This document shows, in pieces, positions 16,564 to 23,638 of a DNA stretch of 49,675 bases. A model generated the notes under the pieces. It did no database searches. It was not told the DNA's origin and saw nothing but the letters and a program-made list of their open reading frames with translations. This DNA is from Comamonadaceae bacterium. Lineage in GTDB: Bacteria; Pseudomonadota; Gammaproteobacteria; Burkholderiales; Burkholderiaceae_C. Numbering within the stretch: position 1 is the stretch's first letter; each line of letters begins with the position of its first letter. The position numbers and the translations under genes were made by a program. The stretch is taken from the NCBI GenBank assembly GCA_947449895.1, contig CANFSO010000003.1, forward strand, positions 1 through 49,675, written 5' to 3'.

Positions 16564-16591
16564 CAGAAACTCCTTTCGTCAATGATAAATG

Positions 16592-16618
16592 TTAGCACTC
16601 CCTAGGATAGAGTGCTAA
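16592..16618 (-). promoter_or_regulatory. CIRCE operator (HrcA binding site) of rpoH
   Basis: A perfect inverted repeat TTAGCACTC-N9-GAGTGCTAA, the CIRCE consensus bound by HrcA. It lies 29-55 bases before the rpoH start. Read on the minus strand, a TTAGCA hexamer in one arm and a TAACAT hexamer in the other are 18 bases apart and could be the -35 and -10, so HrcA binding would block the promoter. HrcA/CIRCE control of rpoH has been described for betaproteobacteria. Confidence 0.93.
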
Positions 16619-16725
16619 AGATATTCGGGTATGACCTTAGTGTGTTTGCGCCATCATCGTGATTTGTCCTGCGTGGTGTTTGTCGGTGCTTGCGCGCAGT
16701 TTGGGGTAAAAAAGTCTCGAAATCA

Positions 16726-16739
16726 TTGATGTGCATCAG
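16726..16739. promoter_or_regulatory. FNR/Dnr-like box 1
   Basis: TTGAT-GTGC-ATCAG matches the FNR-family consensus TTGAT-N4-ATCAA with one mismatch. It lies about 158 bases before the DksA-like gene and about 163 bases upstream of rpoH on the other strand. It could serve as an upstream site for the DksA-like promoter. Confidence 0.5.
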
Positions 16740-16821
16740 CAACTGAATGAATAAGGAACGATTAAATATCGTGATGAGTTTTGGCGGTCTGTTGAGGACT
16801 TGAATTGCATTTCGCCATTTA

Positions 16822-16835
16822 TTGATCTAGATCTA
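16822..16835 (+). promoter_or_regulatory. FNR/Dnr-like box 2 with class II spacing to a -10
   Basis: TTGAT-CTAG-ATCTA matches TTGAT-N4-ATCAA with one mismatch. A TAGGAT hexamer at 16857-16862 could be the -10. A transcript starting near 16869 would put the centre of this box at about -41, the spacing of FNR-dependent class II promoters. The transcript would then carry the AGAGGAG ribosome-binding site of the DksA-like gene. Confidence 0.5.
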
Positions 16836-16889
16836 ATCGGCCTTCGCTCATCGCCCTAGGATCGGGCTATTCAATAAGAGGAGTTGATT

Positions 16890-17252
16890 TTGATCCCCCA
16901 ACAACAAGTTCAGGCTTATCGCGAACAGCTCATGACATTGCGTTCCGCATTGCTGGCACAAATCTCTGAGCAGAGGGGCGGCAGTCGAAGCCGTACCGAT
17001 GTCGCGGCTGATCATTTTATGTTGGCGCAAGACTCGCACGCGCAAGTCATCACGCAACGTGACCTCGAATTCTCTCTCAATGAGCGTGAAATAGCTGAGT
17101 TGGCTGAACTCGAACTGGCGTTGTTGCGATTGGAAGCTGGCACCTATGGCGTCTGCATTGACTGCACTGCTGCGATCCCTGAGGCCCGACTCATCGCGAT
17201 GCCAGAAGCACAGCGTTGCATGACATGCCAAGAAAAAATTGAAACTACCTGA
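16890..17252 (+). CDS. TraR/DksA family zinc-finger protein
   Basis: A protein of about 120 residues with a coiled-coil-forming N-terminal half (QVQAYREQLMTLRSALLAQ, then ELAELELALLRLEAGTYG) and a four-cysteine zinc finger at the C-terminus (CIDC and CMTC). This is the DksA/TraR layout, whose members enter the RNA polymerase secondary channel to modify initiation. It is shorter than DksA itself. The TTG at 16890, six bases after AGGAG, is a better start than the TTG at 16884, which touches the ribosome-binding site. It is probably co-transcribed with the next gene, 13 bases downstream, from a promoter with FNR-like boxes. Confidence 0.85.
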   Translation: MIPQQQVQAYREQLMTLRSALLAQISEQRGGSRSRTDVAADHFMLAQDSHAQVITQRDLEFSLNEREIAELAELELALLRLEAGTYGVCIDCTAAIPEARLIAMPEAQRCMTCQEKIETT

Positions 17253-17265
17253 GAAAGAAAATTGA

Positions 17266-17646
17266 ATGACTACTTTTCACGCCCTTGTTTGGATGGATCA
17301 GCAAGAAGCCCACGTGCTGATGTTTGACCGAGAGCACGTTGAATCTCAACGAATCAAGTCACGCAGCCACCATAAGCATAAGCATCTGGGCAAATCCAAA
17401 GTTGCCGCAGAACTGTTCTCCGACATCGCTACGGCCCTGCAGAATGTGCACGAGGTGTTGTTGACTGGCCCAGGGCAGGCGCGAGATCATTTCCGCGATT
17501 GGTGTTTGCAACATCAGCCCGCCGTGGGCAAGGTTATCGTCGGCAGTGTCGTCAGTGACCACCCGACGGACTCTCAGTTGTTGGCCTTGGCGCGGCAGTA
17601 TTTCAAAAAGTTTGACCGGATGGGCGTCAACCCATCCGCTCTCTAG
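17266..17646 (+). CDS. Short eRF1-domain-like 'translational machinery' protein
   Basis: A 126-residue soluble protein starting MTTFHALVWMDQQEAHVLMF, the ALVW-D-xEA pattern found at the start of the bacterial/archaeal release-factor-like (baeRF, eRF1 domain 2-like) families. A basic histidine-rich stretch, SHHKHKHLGKSK, follows near residue 35, then HEVLLTGPGQARDHF, which fits the eRF1-fold strand-loop-helix. Similar short proteins are annotated as translational machinery proteins in Burkholderiales. Binding to ribosomes or tRNA is inferred, not shown. It follows the DksA-like gene in a likely two-gene operon and ends 15 bases from a convergent dehydrogenase gene. Confidence 0.55.
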   Translation: MTTFHALVWMDQQEAHVLMFDREHVESQRIKSRSHHKHKHLGKSKVAAELFSDIATALQNVHEVLLTGPGQARDHFRDWCLQHQPAVGKVIVGSVVSDHPTDSQLLALARQYFKKFDRMGVNPSAL

Positions 17647-17661
17647 GCGCCTTTTAGTCCA

Positions 17662-18660
17662 TCAGGCGGTTAGCACGCGCACCAGCGGTTTGTCGGCCAG
17701 CCAGGCTTCAAGGCACTCGGTCACACCGCTGGCAAAACGCTGAAACACTGGCTCAGTGACAAAGCCAAGGTGCGGCGTCAGCAGCACATTGGGCAACTGG
17801 CGCAGCGGGTCGTTCAGCGGCAGAGGCTCGACGTCAAAAACGTCCAGCGCTGCAAACCCCGGACGACCTTTTTCCAGCGCCTTGACCAAGGCCTCGCTGT
17901 CAATCAGTGCCGAGCGTGAGGTGTTGACGAGCAGGCTGTCCGGCCGCATCAGCGCCAGCCGTTCGGCGTTGAGCAAATGGCGCGTGGCAGGGATGACCAC
18001 CAGATGCAAACTGACCACCTGCGAGCGCGTCAGCAGGTCTTCCAGCGAAACGGCCGTGACACCTTGCGCGGCAGCCCGTTCGGCGGTCATGCGTGGACTC
18101 CAGGTGATGACGTCCATGCCCAGCGCTTGGCCGACCTTGGCGACACGACCACCAATTTCACCCAGACCGATCAGACCGAGGGTCTGGCCATGCAGCACGC
18201 GTGCCAAAGGTTCGGCAGCGCCCGCACGCCATTGACCTTGACGTAACAGCGCGGTTTGCTGTTCGAGCTGACGGGCGGCACCCAAAATAAGCGCCCAAGT
18301 CATCTCACAGGTGCTGTCTTTGGACGGGCCCCATTCGGTGAAACTCACCGGAATGTCGCGGGCGGCCAATGCGGGCAGGTCAATCGTGCTGTTGCGCGAG
18401 CCGGTGAAGATGACGTAACGCAGATGGGGCAACTGTGCCAGCAGCGCCGCGTCAAACGGCGTGCGGTCGCGCAGCAGCACCACGGCGTCGGCGTCTTTCA
18501 AAGCCTCGATCAGCGGCTGGCCGTTCAGGGGCCCCGCGTGCATGCTGACCTGCGCTTGGCCTTCAATGGTTTCCCAATGGCCGAGCCGGCGCAGCGCCTG
18601 CTCGGTGTCACCGACCACCACAATGTGCGGCAGGCCGCCGTGTGATGTGCTCACGCTCAT
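17662..18660 (-). CDS. D-2-hydroxyacid dehydrogenase family protein
   Basis: A 332-residue NAD-dependent D-isomer-specific 2-hydroxyacid dehydrogenase. The Rossmann motif is GLGEIGGRVAKVGQALGMDV near residue 167. The substrate-binding/catalytic arginine is in LLVNTSRSALID, the acidic partner is in DVFDVEPLP, and the catalytic His is in LLTPHLGFVTEP. Such enzymes interconvert 2-keto and D-2-hydroxy acids. It overlaps the MmgE/PrpD gene by 4 bases and is the last gene of the GntR-led operon. Its natural substrate is probably the hydroxy or keto acid brought in by the Bug receptor. Confidence 0.92.
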   Translation of the reverse strand: MSVSTSHGGLPHIVVVGDTEQALRRLGHWETIEGQAQVSMHAGPLNGQPLIEALKDADAVVLLRDRTPFDAALLAQLPHLRYVIFTGSRNSTIDLPALAARDIPVSFTEWGPSKDSTCEMTWALILGAARQLEQQTALLRQGQWRAGAAEPLARVLHGQTLGLIGLGEIGGRVAKVGQALGMDVITWSPRMTAERAAAQGVTAVSLEDLLTRSQVVSLHLVVIPATRHLLNAERLALMRPDSLLVNTSRSALIDSEALVKALEKGRPGFAALDVFDVEPLPLNDPLRQLPNVLLTPHLGFVTEPVFQRFASGVTECLEAWLADKPLVRVLTA

Positions 18661-20033
18661 GCTTGAGTTGTGGCGAGCTTGATCAAGGCCGACACATTGG
18701 CCGCTTGGCCGACGGACCAGCTGGTTTTCAGCAAGGCCGCTGTTTGGTCAGCGCCTAACACCGGGTCTGACAGACCGTGGAATTTGGCTTCTAAAAGGCT
18801 GTCGGTCATCGGGTTTTGCAGTGAGCCAATGGCGTGCTCGACAAACACATGGACGCGGCGGCCGTCATTCAACACGGCGGTGACGTCGGCGCTGGCTTCG
18901 TCAATCGAATCATCGACTGTGGCGATGACCTTGCGGCGCAGTGCCACCATGTCGGCGCGGTTGACGATCTCGTCGGAGAACTCGTCTTCCGCGGCGTAGC
19001 CAAATGTCAGGCCAGCGGCGCAGCCGTGGTACACGCTGAACTTGGCTTGCAGGCCGTCAGCAGGTTCTTTTTTGCCGGTCAGCTCCAGCACCAGCGAATG
19101 CACTTTGAGCTCGATGCTTTGAACTTGGTCGGGCGTGACGCCTTGGGCGCGCAGCTGTGAGCAGGCGTCGATGCTGGGGTGAATCACGATGCCGCAAGCG
19201 AAGGGCTTGAAGGAATTGAAGGAGATCTCGAAGCGCTCGCCGAGCTCGCCGGTGATTTCGTTCCAGTCGTTCTTGGTTGACACGGTTTGCATCATGCCGC
19301 GTGGTGCTTCTATGGCTTTCGGGCTGGCGGTGAAACCTTTGCTGGCCAGCAGCGCTGACATCATGCCGGCGCGGGCTGCGCCACCTGGATGGAAAGGCTT
19401 GGTCATGGTGCCGAACTGCTCGCGCATGCCGACCGGTTGCGAGGCCGCAATGCCCAGTGCCATGGCAGTTTGTTGGACGTCCAGCTTGAGCAAACGAGCG
19501 CAAGCCGCAGCCGCACCGAGCGTGCCGGTCGAGCCGGTGATGTGCCAGCCGCGGTCGTAATGGTCCGGGTACATGGCGTTGCCAACACGGCAGGAAACGT
19601 CAATGCCGATGACCAGTGCGTCTATGCATTCGCGGCCCGTGGAACCGATGTGTTCCGCCAGCGCCAGAATGGCAGAGGCCACCGGGCCGGCCGGGTGGAT
19701 GATGGTTTTCAGGTGGGTGTCGTCAAAGTCAAAGGTGTGTGAGGTGATGCCGTTGATCAGCGCTGCGCTGCCCATGTCGACTTTTTCGCTGCGGCCCAGC
19801 ACGCTGGCTTGCGCTGCGGGTTGGAACATTTGTGCTGCGGCCAATGCTGCGTCTGCGGCTTCATGGTGGGCGGCGCCGACAGCGCAGCCAAGCCAGTTGG
19901 TGAAGGTCCGGTGCGCGTCATGGTCGACGGCGTCGCTCCAGCCGCGTGACGGATGGGTGGCGACAAATGTCGCCAGAATTTGCGTGATGGGAGGAGCGTT
20001 GTGGTCGGCGGCGACCTGGGTATTACGAGCCAT
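18657..20033 (-). CDS. MmgE/PrpD family protein
   Basis: A 458-residue member of the 2-methylcitrate dehydratase/cis-aconitate decarboxylase fold. Typical segments are FTNWLGCAVGAAHHEA near residue 48, GITSHTFDFDDTH near residue 95, HPAGPVASAILALAE, and GWHITGSTGTLGAAAACARLL near residue 160. The family includes PrpD dehydratases, cis-aconitate decarboxylases and several isomerases, so the reaction is not fixed. Linkage with a Bug receptor, a 2-hydroxyacid dehydrogenase and a GntR regulator suggests catabolism of a tricarboxylate or related acid. Confidence 0.93.
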   Translation of the reverse strand: MARNTQVAADHNAPPITQILATFVATHPSRGWSDAVDHDAHRTFTNWLGCAVGAAHHEAADAALAAAQMFQPAAQASVLGRSEKVDMGSAALINGITSHTFDFDDTHLKTIIHPAGPVASAILALAEHIGSTGRECIDALVIGIDVSCRVGNAMYPDHYDRGWHITGSTGTLGAAAACARLLKLDVQQTAMALGIAASQPVGMREQFGTMTKPFHPGGAARAGMMSALLASKGFTASPKAIEAPRGMMQTVSTKNDWNEITGELGERFEISFNSFKPFACGIVIHPSIDACSQLRAQGVTPDQVQSIELKVHSLVLELTGKKEPADGLQAKFSVYHGCAAGLTFGYAAEDEFSDEIVNRADMVALRRKVIATVDDSIDEASADVTAVLNDGRRVHVFVEHAIGSLQNPMTDSLLEAKFHGLSDPVLGADQTAALLKTSWSVGQAANVSALIKLATTQA

Positions 20034-20078
20034 GGTGTCTTTCGGCAGAAACTGCCAGAGGTTGTAGAAAAAGATTGC

Positions 20079-20152
20079 CCGTCATTGCGGAGGTGTCGGC
20101 CGCGGCGATCCATGGGTTATGGACTGCCGCGCTGCGCTCGCAGAGACGACGG
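20079..20152. repeat. Imperfect palindromic GTCATTGCG-type repeat
   Basis: The only sizeable gap in this operon (20034-20163) holds an imperfect inverted repeat. The left arm starts CCGTCATTGCGG and reaches GCGGCGATCCATG. The right arm runs from ATGGACTGCCGCGC to CAGAGACGACGG, close to its reverse complement. It resembles the dispersed GTCATTGCGAG...GCAATCC palindromic repeats found in many bacterial genomes. Read on the minus strand, the hairpin is followed by CTTTTT about 10 bases later, so it might attenuate transcription between the receptor and mmgE. Confidence 0.55.
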
Positions 20153-20163
20153 TATTTTGTTTT

Positions 20164-21135
20164 TTAGCTGTCGAGCTGGATGCCCCGTTCCTTGGCCAGT
20201 TTGGTCCAGCGCGCGATGTCCTTGCGGATGTACTCACCGAATTGTTCGGGCGACATGACGGTCGGCTCAATCGCTTCGACCGATAACTTTTCACGCATGT
20301 CGGGTGTGCGCAAAACGGTTGCCAATGTTTCATTGAGCAACTTCACAATGGGCGCGGGCATGCCAGCTGGGCCGACCACGCCGTACCACTGCTGCGCATC
20401 AAAGCCTTTGAAGCCGGACTCGTCTAGCGTTGGTACATCCTTAAACAGCGGGTGGCGCTGCATACCGGTGATCGCTATCGGGCGCACGCGACCGGAGCGA
20501 ATATGCGGAATGGCGGCAGCCAAGCCCGGGAACATGGCTTGTGTTTGGCCGCCGATCAAGTCGTTGAAGGCCGGGGCAATGCCGCGGTAGGGAATGTGCA
20601 CCATGAAGGAGTCAACCTGCTGCTTGAACAGCTCCATGGTCATGTGTGTCAGCGAGCCGGCGCCAGCCGAGCCGTAGCTGACCTTGCCAGGATTTTTCTT
20701 CAGGTACGCAATGAACTCTTTGATATTTTTCACTGGCAGTGCGGCGTTGACCACCAACACGTTGGGGGTGCCGCCGATCATGCCGATGGGTGTGAAATCC
20801 TTGATCGCGTCATAGGGCAGCTTGCGCGTCGCCGGGCTGGTGCCATGGGTGGCGACATAGCCTTGCATCAGTGTGTAGCCGTCTGGTGCGGCGCGAGCGG
20901 TGGTTTGGCAGGCGATTATGCCGCCGCCGCCGGCTTGGTTGTCAACGATAAAGGGTTGCTTGAGCAGGTTGCCCCAGCGTTCGCACACGGTGCGGCCGAC
21001 CATGTCGCTACCGCCGCCTGCCGACACCGGCACGATGTAACGAATCGGCTTGGCCGGAAAGGCTGGCTGCGCCCAGCTCAGGGCGGAAGCGCCCAGAAGG
21101 GCAGGGGTGGCGAGTATGAGGCTGCGACGTTTCAT
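20164..21135 (-). CDS. Bug family tripartite tricarboxylate transporter substrate-binding protein
   Basis: A 323-residue periplasmic receptor. The signal peptide is MKRRSLILATPALLGASALSWA, whose KRRSLIL start also fits a Tat-like pattern. Bug hallmarks are FPAKPIRYIVPVSAGGGSDMVGR at the mature N-terminus, DNQAGGGGIIA near residue 63 and VHIPYRGIAPAFNDLIGG near residue 172. The gene lies downstream of its GntR regulator and upstream of mmgE/prpD on the same strand, so its ligand is probably the acid degraded by those enzymes. No TctAB membrane components are nearby. Confidence 0.94.
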   Translation of the reverse strand: MKRRSLILATPALLGASALSWAQPAFPAKPIRYIVPVSAGGGSDMVGRTVCERWGNLLKQPFIVDNQAGGGGIIACQTTARAAPDGYTLMQGYVATHGTSPATRKLPYDAIKDFTPIGMIGGTPNVLVVNAALPVKNIKEFIAYLKKNPGKVSYGSAGAGSLTHMTMELFKQQVDSFMVHIPYRGIAPAFNDLIGGQTQAMFPGLAAAIPHIRSGRVRPIAITGMQRHPLFKDVPTLDESGFKGFDAQQWYGVVGPAGMPAPIVKLLNETLATVLRTPDMREKLSVEAIEPTVMSPEQFGEYIRKDIARWTKLAKERGIQLDS

Positions 21136-21201
21136 AAATTTTTCGATTCTGTCTATTAATAGAAATTAAAAATTGGAAATGACTCCAATGAGATAAGTTA
21201 T

Positions 21202-21903
21202 TTAGCTTACTTCAGGTGTTTTTTTTGTCAATCTAGTGTGAGCATCATCAACGTGTTCTGACAGCAATTGATTGCAACGTTCTGGGTCCCCTTGGCGCAA
21301 AGCACTCACGATGTCCATGTGTTCTGTGATCGAAGCTTGCATGCCAGTGTCGTGGGCCAGATTTTTCAGGCGCGATAGATGCAGCTTTTGAACTATGCCG
21401 CGGTAAGTTTCTGTCAAGGGTTGATTTCCTGCTGCCTCGACGATGGCCCAGTGAAAGCGCAAGTTCTCGCTGTAATAGCGTTGCACGTCAAGCTGGCTAG
21501 CTGCGTCTTGCATGGCTGTAATCGAGTCATCTAGCACGCGCAGCAGCGTGGTGTTCTCTGCGCCCGGACGATGGGCTGCTTGCTTACCGGCGAAGCCATC
21601 CAGTAGGGCGCGCATTTGGTACAGGTCACGAATTTCGGGAGCAGCGAGCTGCCTGACGAAGACGCCTGAGTGTTTACGCGCTACCACCAACCCGGAACTT
21701 TCAAGCTCGCGCAGGGCTTCGCGCACCGGCACCCGTGACACACCGAGACGAGCCGCCACATCGGGTTCGTTGATGCGCTGTCCTGGGACTAGCACGCCTT
21801 TCAGGATCAACCCTAGCATGTCGTCACGCACGAGTTTCGCCAAAGATGTGTCGCGCACATCGTTGAAGCGGTCAGCTGAGGATTCGGTGAGCCAGGGCAG
21901 CAT
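21202..21903 (-). CDS. GntR family (FadR/FCD subfamily) transcriptional regulator
   Basis: A regulator with an N-terminal winged helix (LILKGVLVPGQRINEPDVAARLGVSRVPVREALRELESSGLV) and an FCD ligand-binding domain with conserved Arg/His positions (DLYQMRALLDGFAGKQAA, RFHWAIVEAAGNQPL). FCD regulators usually respond to carboxylic acids. The start at 21903 (product MLPWLTESS...) is preferred over the ATG at 21969. It fits family N-termini and leaves a consensus operator 22 bases upstream rather than inside the gene. It leads a same-strand operon with a Bug receptor, PrpD-like protein and hydroxyacid dehydrogenase. Confidence 0.93.
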   Translation of the reverse strand: MLPWLTESSADRFNDVRDTSLAKLVRDDMLGLILKGVLVPGQRINEPDVAARLGVSRVPVREALRELESSGLVVARKHSGVFVRQLAAPEIRDLYQMRALLDGFAGKQAAHRPGAENTTLLRVLDDSITAMQDAASQLDVQRYYSENLRFHWAIVEAAGNQPLTETYRGIVQKLHLSRLKNLAHDTGMQASITEHMDIVSALRQGDPERCNQLLSEHVDDAHTRLTKKTPEVS

Positions 21904-21924
21904 GGTTATTTCGTAGAAGATATA

Positions 21925-21934
21925 TCGTATACGA
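21925..21934. promoter_or_regulatory. FCD-type GntR operator
   Basis: TCGTATACGA is a perfect 10-base palindrome that fits the TnGTnnACnA pattern bound by FadR-subfamily GntR regulators. It lies 22-31 bases before the regulator's likely start codon, so autoregulation of the regulator-led operon is expected. Confidence 0.65.
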
Positions 21935-22025
21935 AAATTGACCAGATCAAGATAAGGAAAAATGCGCATTAACCTAGCCGTTCAACGGCTCGAGCTTGCC
22001 CTTCAAGTAGCGCTGTGAACCGCGC

Positions 22026-22379
22026 TCAGGGCTGCGGTTTGTCTGGCGTGATGTCGCGGACTTCAACGTCGACCACGTCGCCGCTGGCGACTCGGGGACG
22101 CTCGTCAGGGTGGCGGCCGCGTTCGGCCAGTGGGCTGGCCGGTGGTCCGCTAGGCGCCGGCGGTGGTTTGGCGCCCGGCCACATACCCTGCATGCCTTTG
22201 CTAGAGAACTGCTGAAACCGCCCAAAAACCATCGGCCCGGTCAGCCGTTTACCGGTGAGCAAGGCCCGGAGCAGGCTCAGCACCACCAACACAACGGCCA
22301 CCGCCAGCAAGCTGGCCAGCGCAATGGCAGCAAATAACCAGAACACGATGCGCATCACTAGCTGGATCAAACGGGTCAT
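22026..22379 (-). CDS. Small membrane protein of unknown function
   Basis: A protein of about 117 residues from the ATG at 22379 (MTRLIQLVMRIVF). One long hydrophobic region (FWLFAAIALASLLAVAVVLVVLSLLRALL) probably forms one or two membrane helices. A basic segment and a proline-rich, charged C-terminus (PPPAPSGPPASPLAERG) follow, predicted to be disordered. A start at 22391 would add four residues. I do not recognise the family. Similar small membrane proteins are seen next to ftsY in related genomes as I recall, which suggests conservation but not a role. Confidence 0.65.
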   Translation of the reverse strand: MTRLIQLVMRIVFWLFAAIALASLLAVAVVLVVLSLLRALLTGKRLTGPMVFGRFQQFSSKGMQGMWPGAKPPPAPSGPPASPLAERGRHPDERPRVASGDVVDVEVRDITPDKPQP

Positions 22380-22434
22380 GAAAGCTGACAAATAAATTCC
22401 TTGAATAACGGGGGGAGGGTCACTGACAAGCCTC

Positions 22435-23601
22435 TTAGCTTAGCAAAGCTTGAGCAAACTCGCGCGCATTGAAGGTTTCAAGGTCTTCGACCTGTTCACC
22501 CACACCGATGAAATACACCGGCACCGTTCGCCAAGTGGGGTGGGCTTTGGCGCGCTCACGCGACCACAGGGCAATGGCGGCCAGCACGCCGCCCTTGGCG
22601 GTGCCGTCGAGTTTGGTGACGATGAGACCGGTGAGTTGCAAGGCCTCGTCAAAAGACTTGACTTGCGACAGGGCGTTTTGACCGGTGTTGCCATCAATCA
22701 CCAGTAAGATTTCATGTGGTGGCATGCCGATGCCCGGTGTGGCTGAGGCCGCGTTTGGTTCCGCGCCTGTGCCAGTTCCTGCGCCCGCTTTCGCGATGGT
22801 GCGTTTGATTTTTTTCAGCTCTTCCATCAGATGCAACTGAGTCGGCAAACGTCCGGCGGTATCGACGAGCACCACGTCCCGGCCACGCGCCTTACCGGCG
22901 GTGACGGCGTCAAAGCTCACCGAGGCCGGGTCGCCGCCTTCTTGGCTGATGATCTCGACCGTGTTGCGGTCGGCCCAGACGGTGAGTTGCTCACGTGCTG
23001 CGGCTCTGAAGGTGTCGGCGGCGGCCAGTAGCACGGAGGCGCCGTTGTCGGCTAAGTGCCGAGTCAGTTTCCCGATGGAGGTGGTCTTCCCTGCGCCATT
23101 GACGCCGGCGACCATGATTACCGTGGGCAAAAACTCGCCGATGACCAGCGGCTTTTCAAGCGGCTTGAGCAGCAGTGTGATGGATTCGATCAGCACGTTC
23201 TTGACCGCGATCGGGTGCGTCACGCCACCTTCTTTGACGCGGCGCTTGACGTCGTCCAGCAGGTATTGCGTCGCGCCCACGCCGGCGTCAGCCATCAACA
23301 AGGCCGACTCCAAGTCTTCGTAAAGCGCCTCGTTGATTTGTGTGCCGGTGAAAACACTCGAAATGCTGCTGCCGGTCTTACGCAGCCCGTCTGAGAGTTT
23401 GCTCAGCCAGCGCTGGCGCTCTGGTGGCACAGCGCCAGGAAGCGGAATGTCAATCGGGGTGACCAGCGCGCTGCCAATGAGGCTGCCCGAGTTGCCGGTG
23501 CTGGCTGGCAATTTGACGGGCAAGGCCGGTGTCGGCGTTGCCGGGGTGGGATCGGCTGCGGGTGCGGAAGGTTTGAGGATTTTCTTAAAAAAACTGAACA
23601 T
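22435..23601 (-). CDS. ftsY: Signal recognition particle receptor FtsY
   Basis: A protein of about 388 residues starting MFSFFKKILKPS. It has a short proline/alanine-rich acidic-poor linker, then the N domain and the SRP GTPase G domain. Motifs visible are the P-loop GVNGAGKTTSIGKL, the DTAGR switch motif and the TKLDG guanine-specificity motif, ending with GVGEQVEDLETFNAREFAQALL, all diagnostic of FtsY. It docks SRP-ribosome complexes at the inner membrane. The ATG at 23601 is chosen because residues encoded further upstream show no similarity. It is divergent from the M16 peptidase genes, an arrangement frequent in proteobacteria. Confidence 0.97.
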   Translation of the reverse strand: MFSFFKKILKPSAPAADPTPATPTPALPVKLPASTGNSGSLIGSALVTPIDIPLPGAVPPERQRWLSKLSDGLRKTGSSISSVFTGTQINEALYEDLESALLMADAGVGATQYLLDDVKRRVKEGGVTHPIAVKNVLIESITLLLKPLEKPLVIGEFLPTVIMVAGVNGAGKTTSIGKLTRHLADNGASVLLAAADTFRAAAREQLTVWADRNTVEIISQEGGDPASVSFDAVTAGKARGRDVVLVDTAGRLPTQLHLMEELKKIKRTIAKAGAGTGTGAEPNAASATPGIGMPPHEILLVIDGNTGQNALSQVKSFDEALQLTGLIVTKLDGTAKGGVLAAIALWSRERAKAHPTWRTVPVYFIGVGEQVEDLETFNAREFAQALLS

Positions 23602-23638
23602 AACTGAACATGAGTGGTCTTTGGAGTCAGGGTATTCT

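Noticed and set aside
17636-17660. GGCGCC followed by TTTT between convergent genes as a terminator
   Set aside because: The palindrome has only six to eight bases with no loop, so it is too weak to call.
23333-23638. N-terminal extension of the first M16 peptidase frame
   Set aside because: It is fully antisense to the ftsY N-terminal coding region; the signal peptide starts after 23639.
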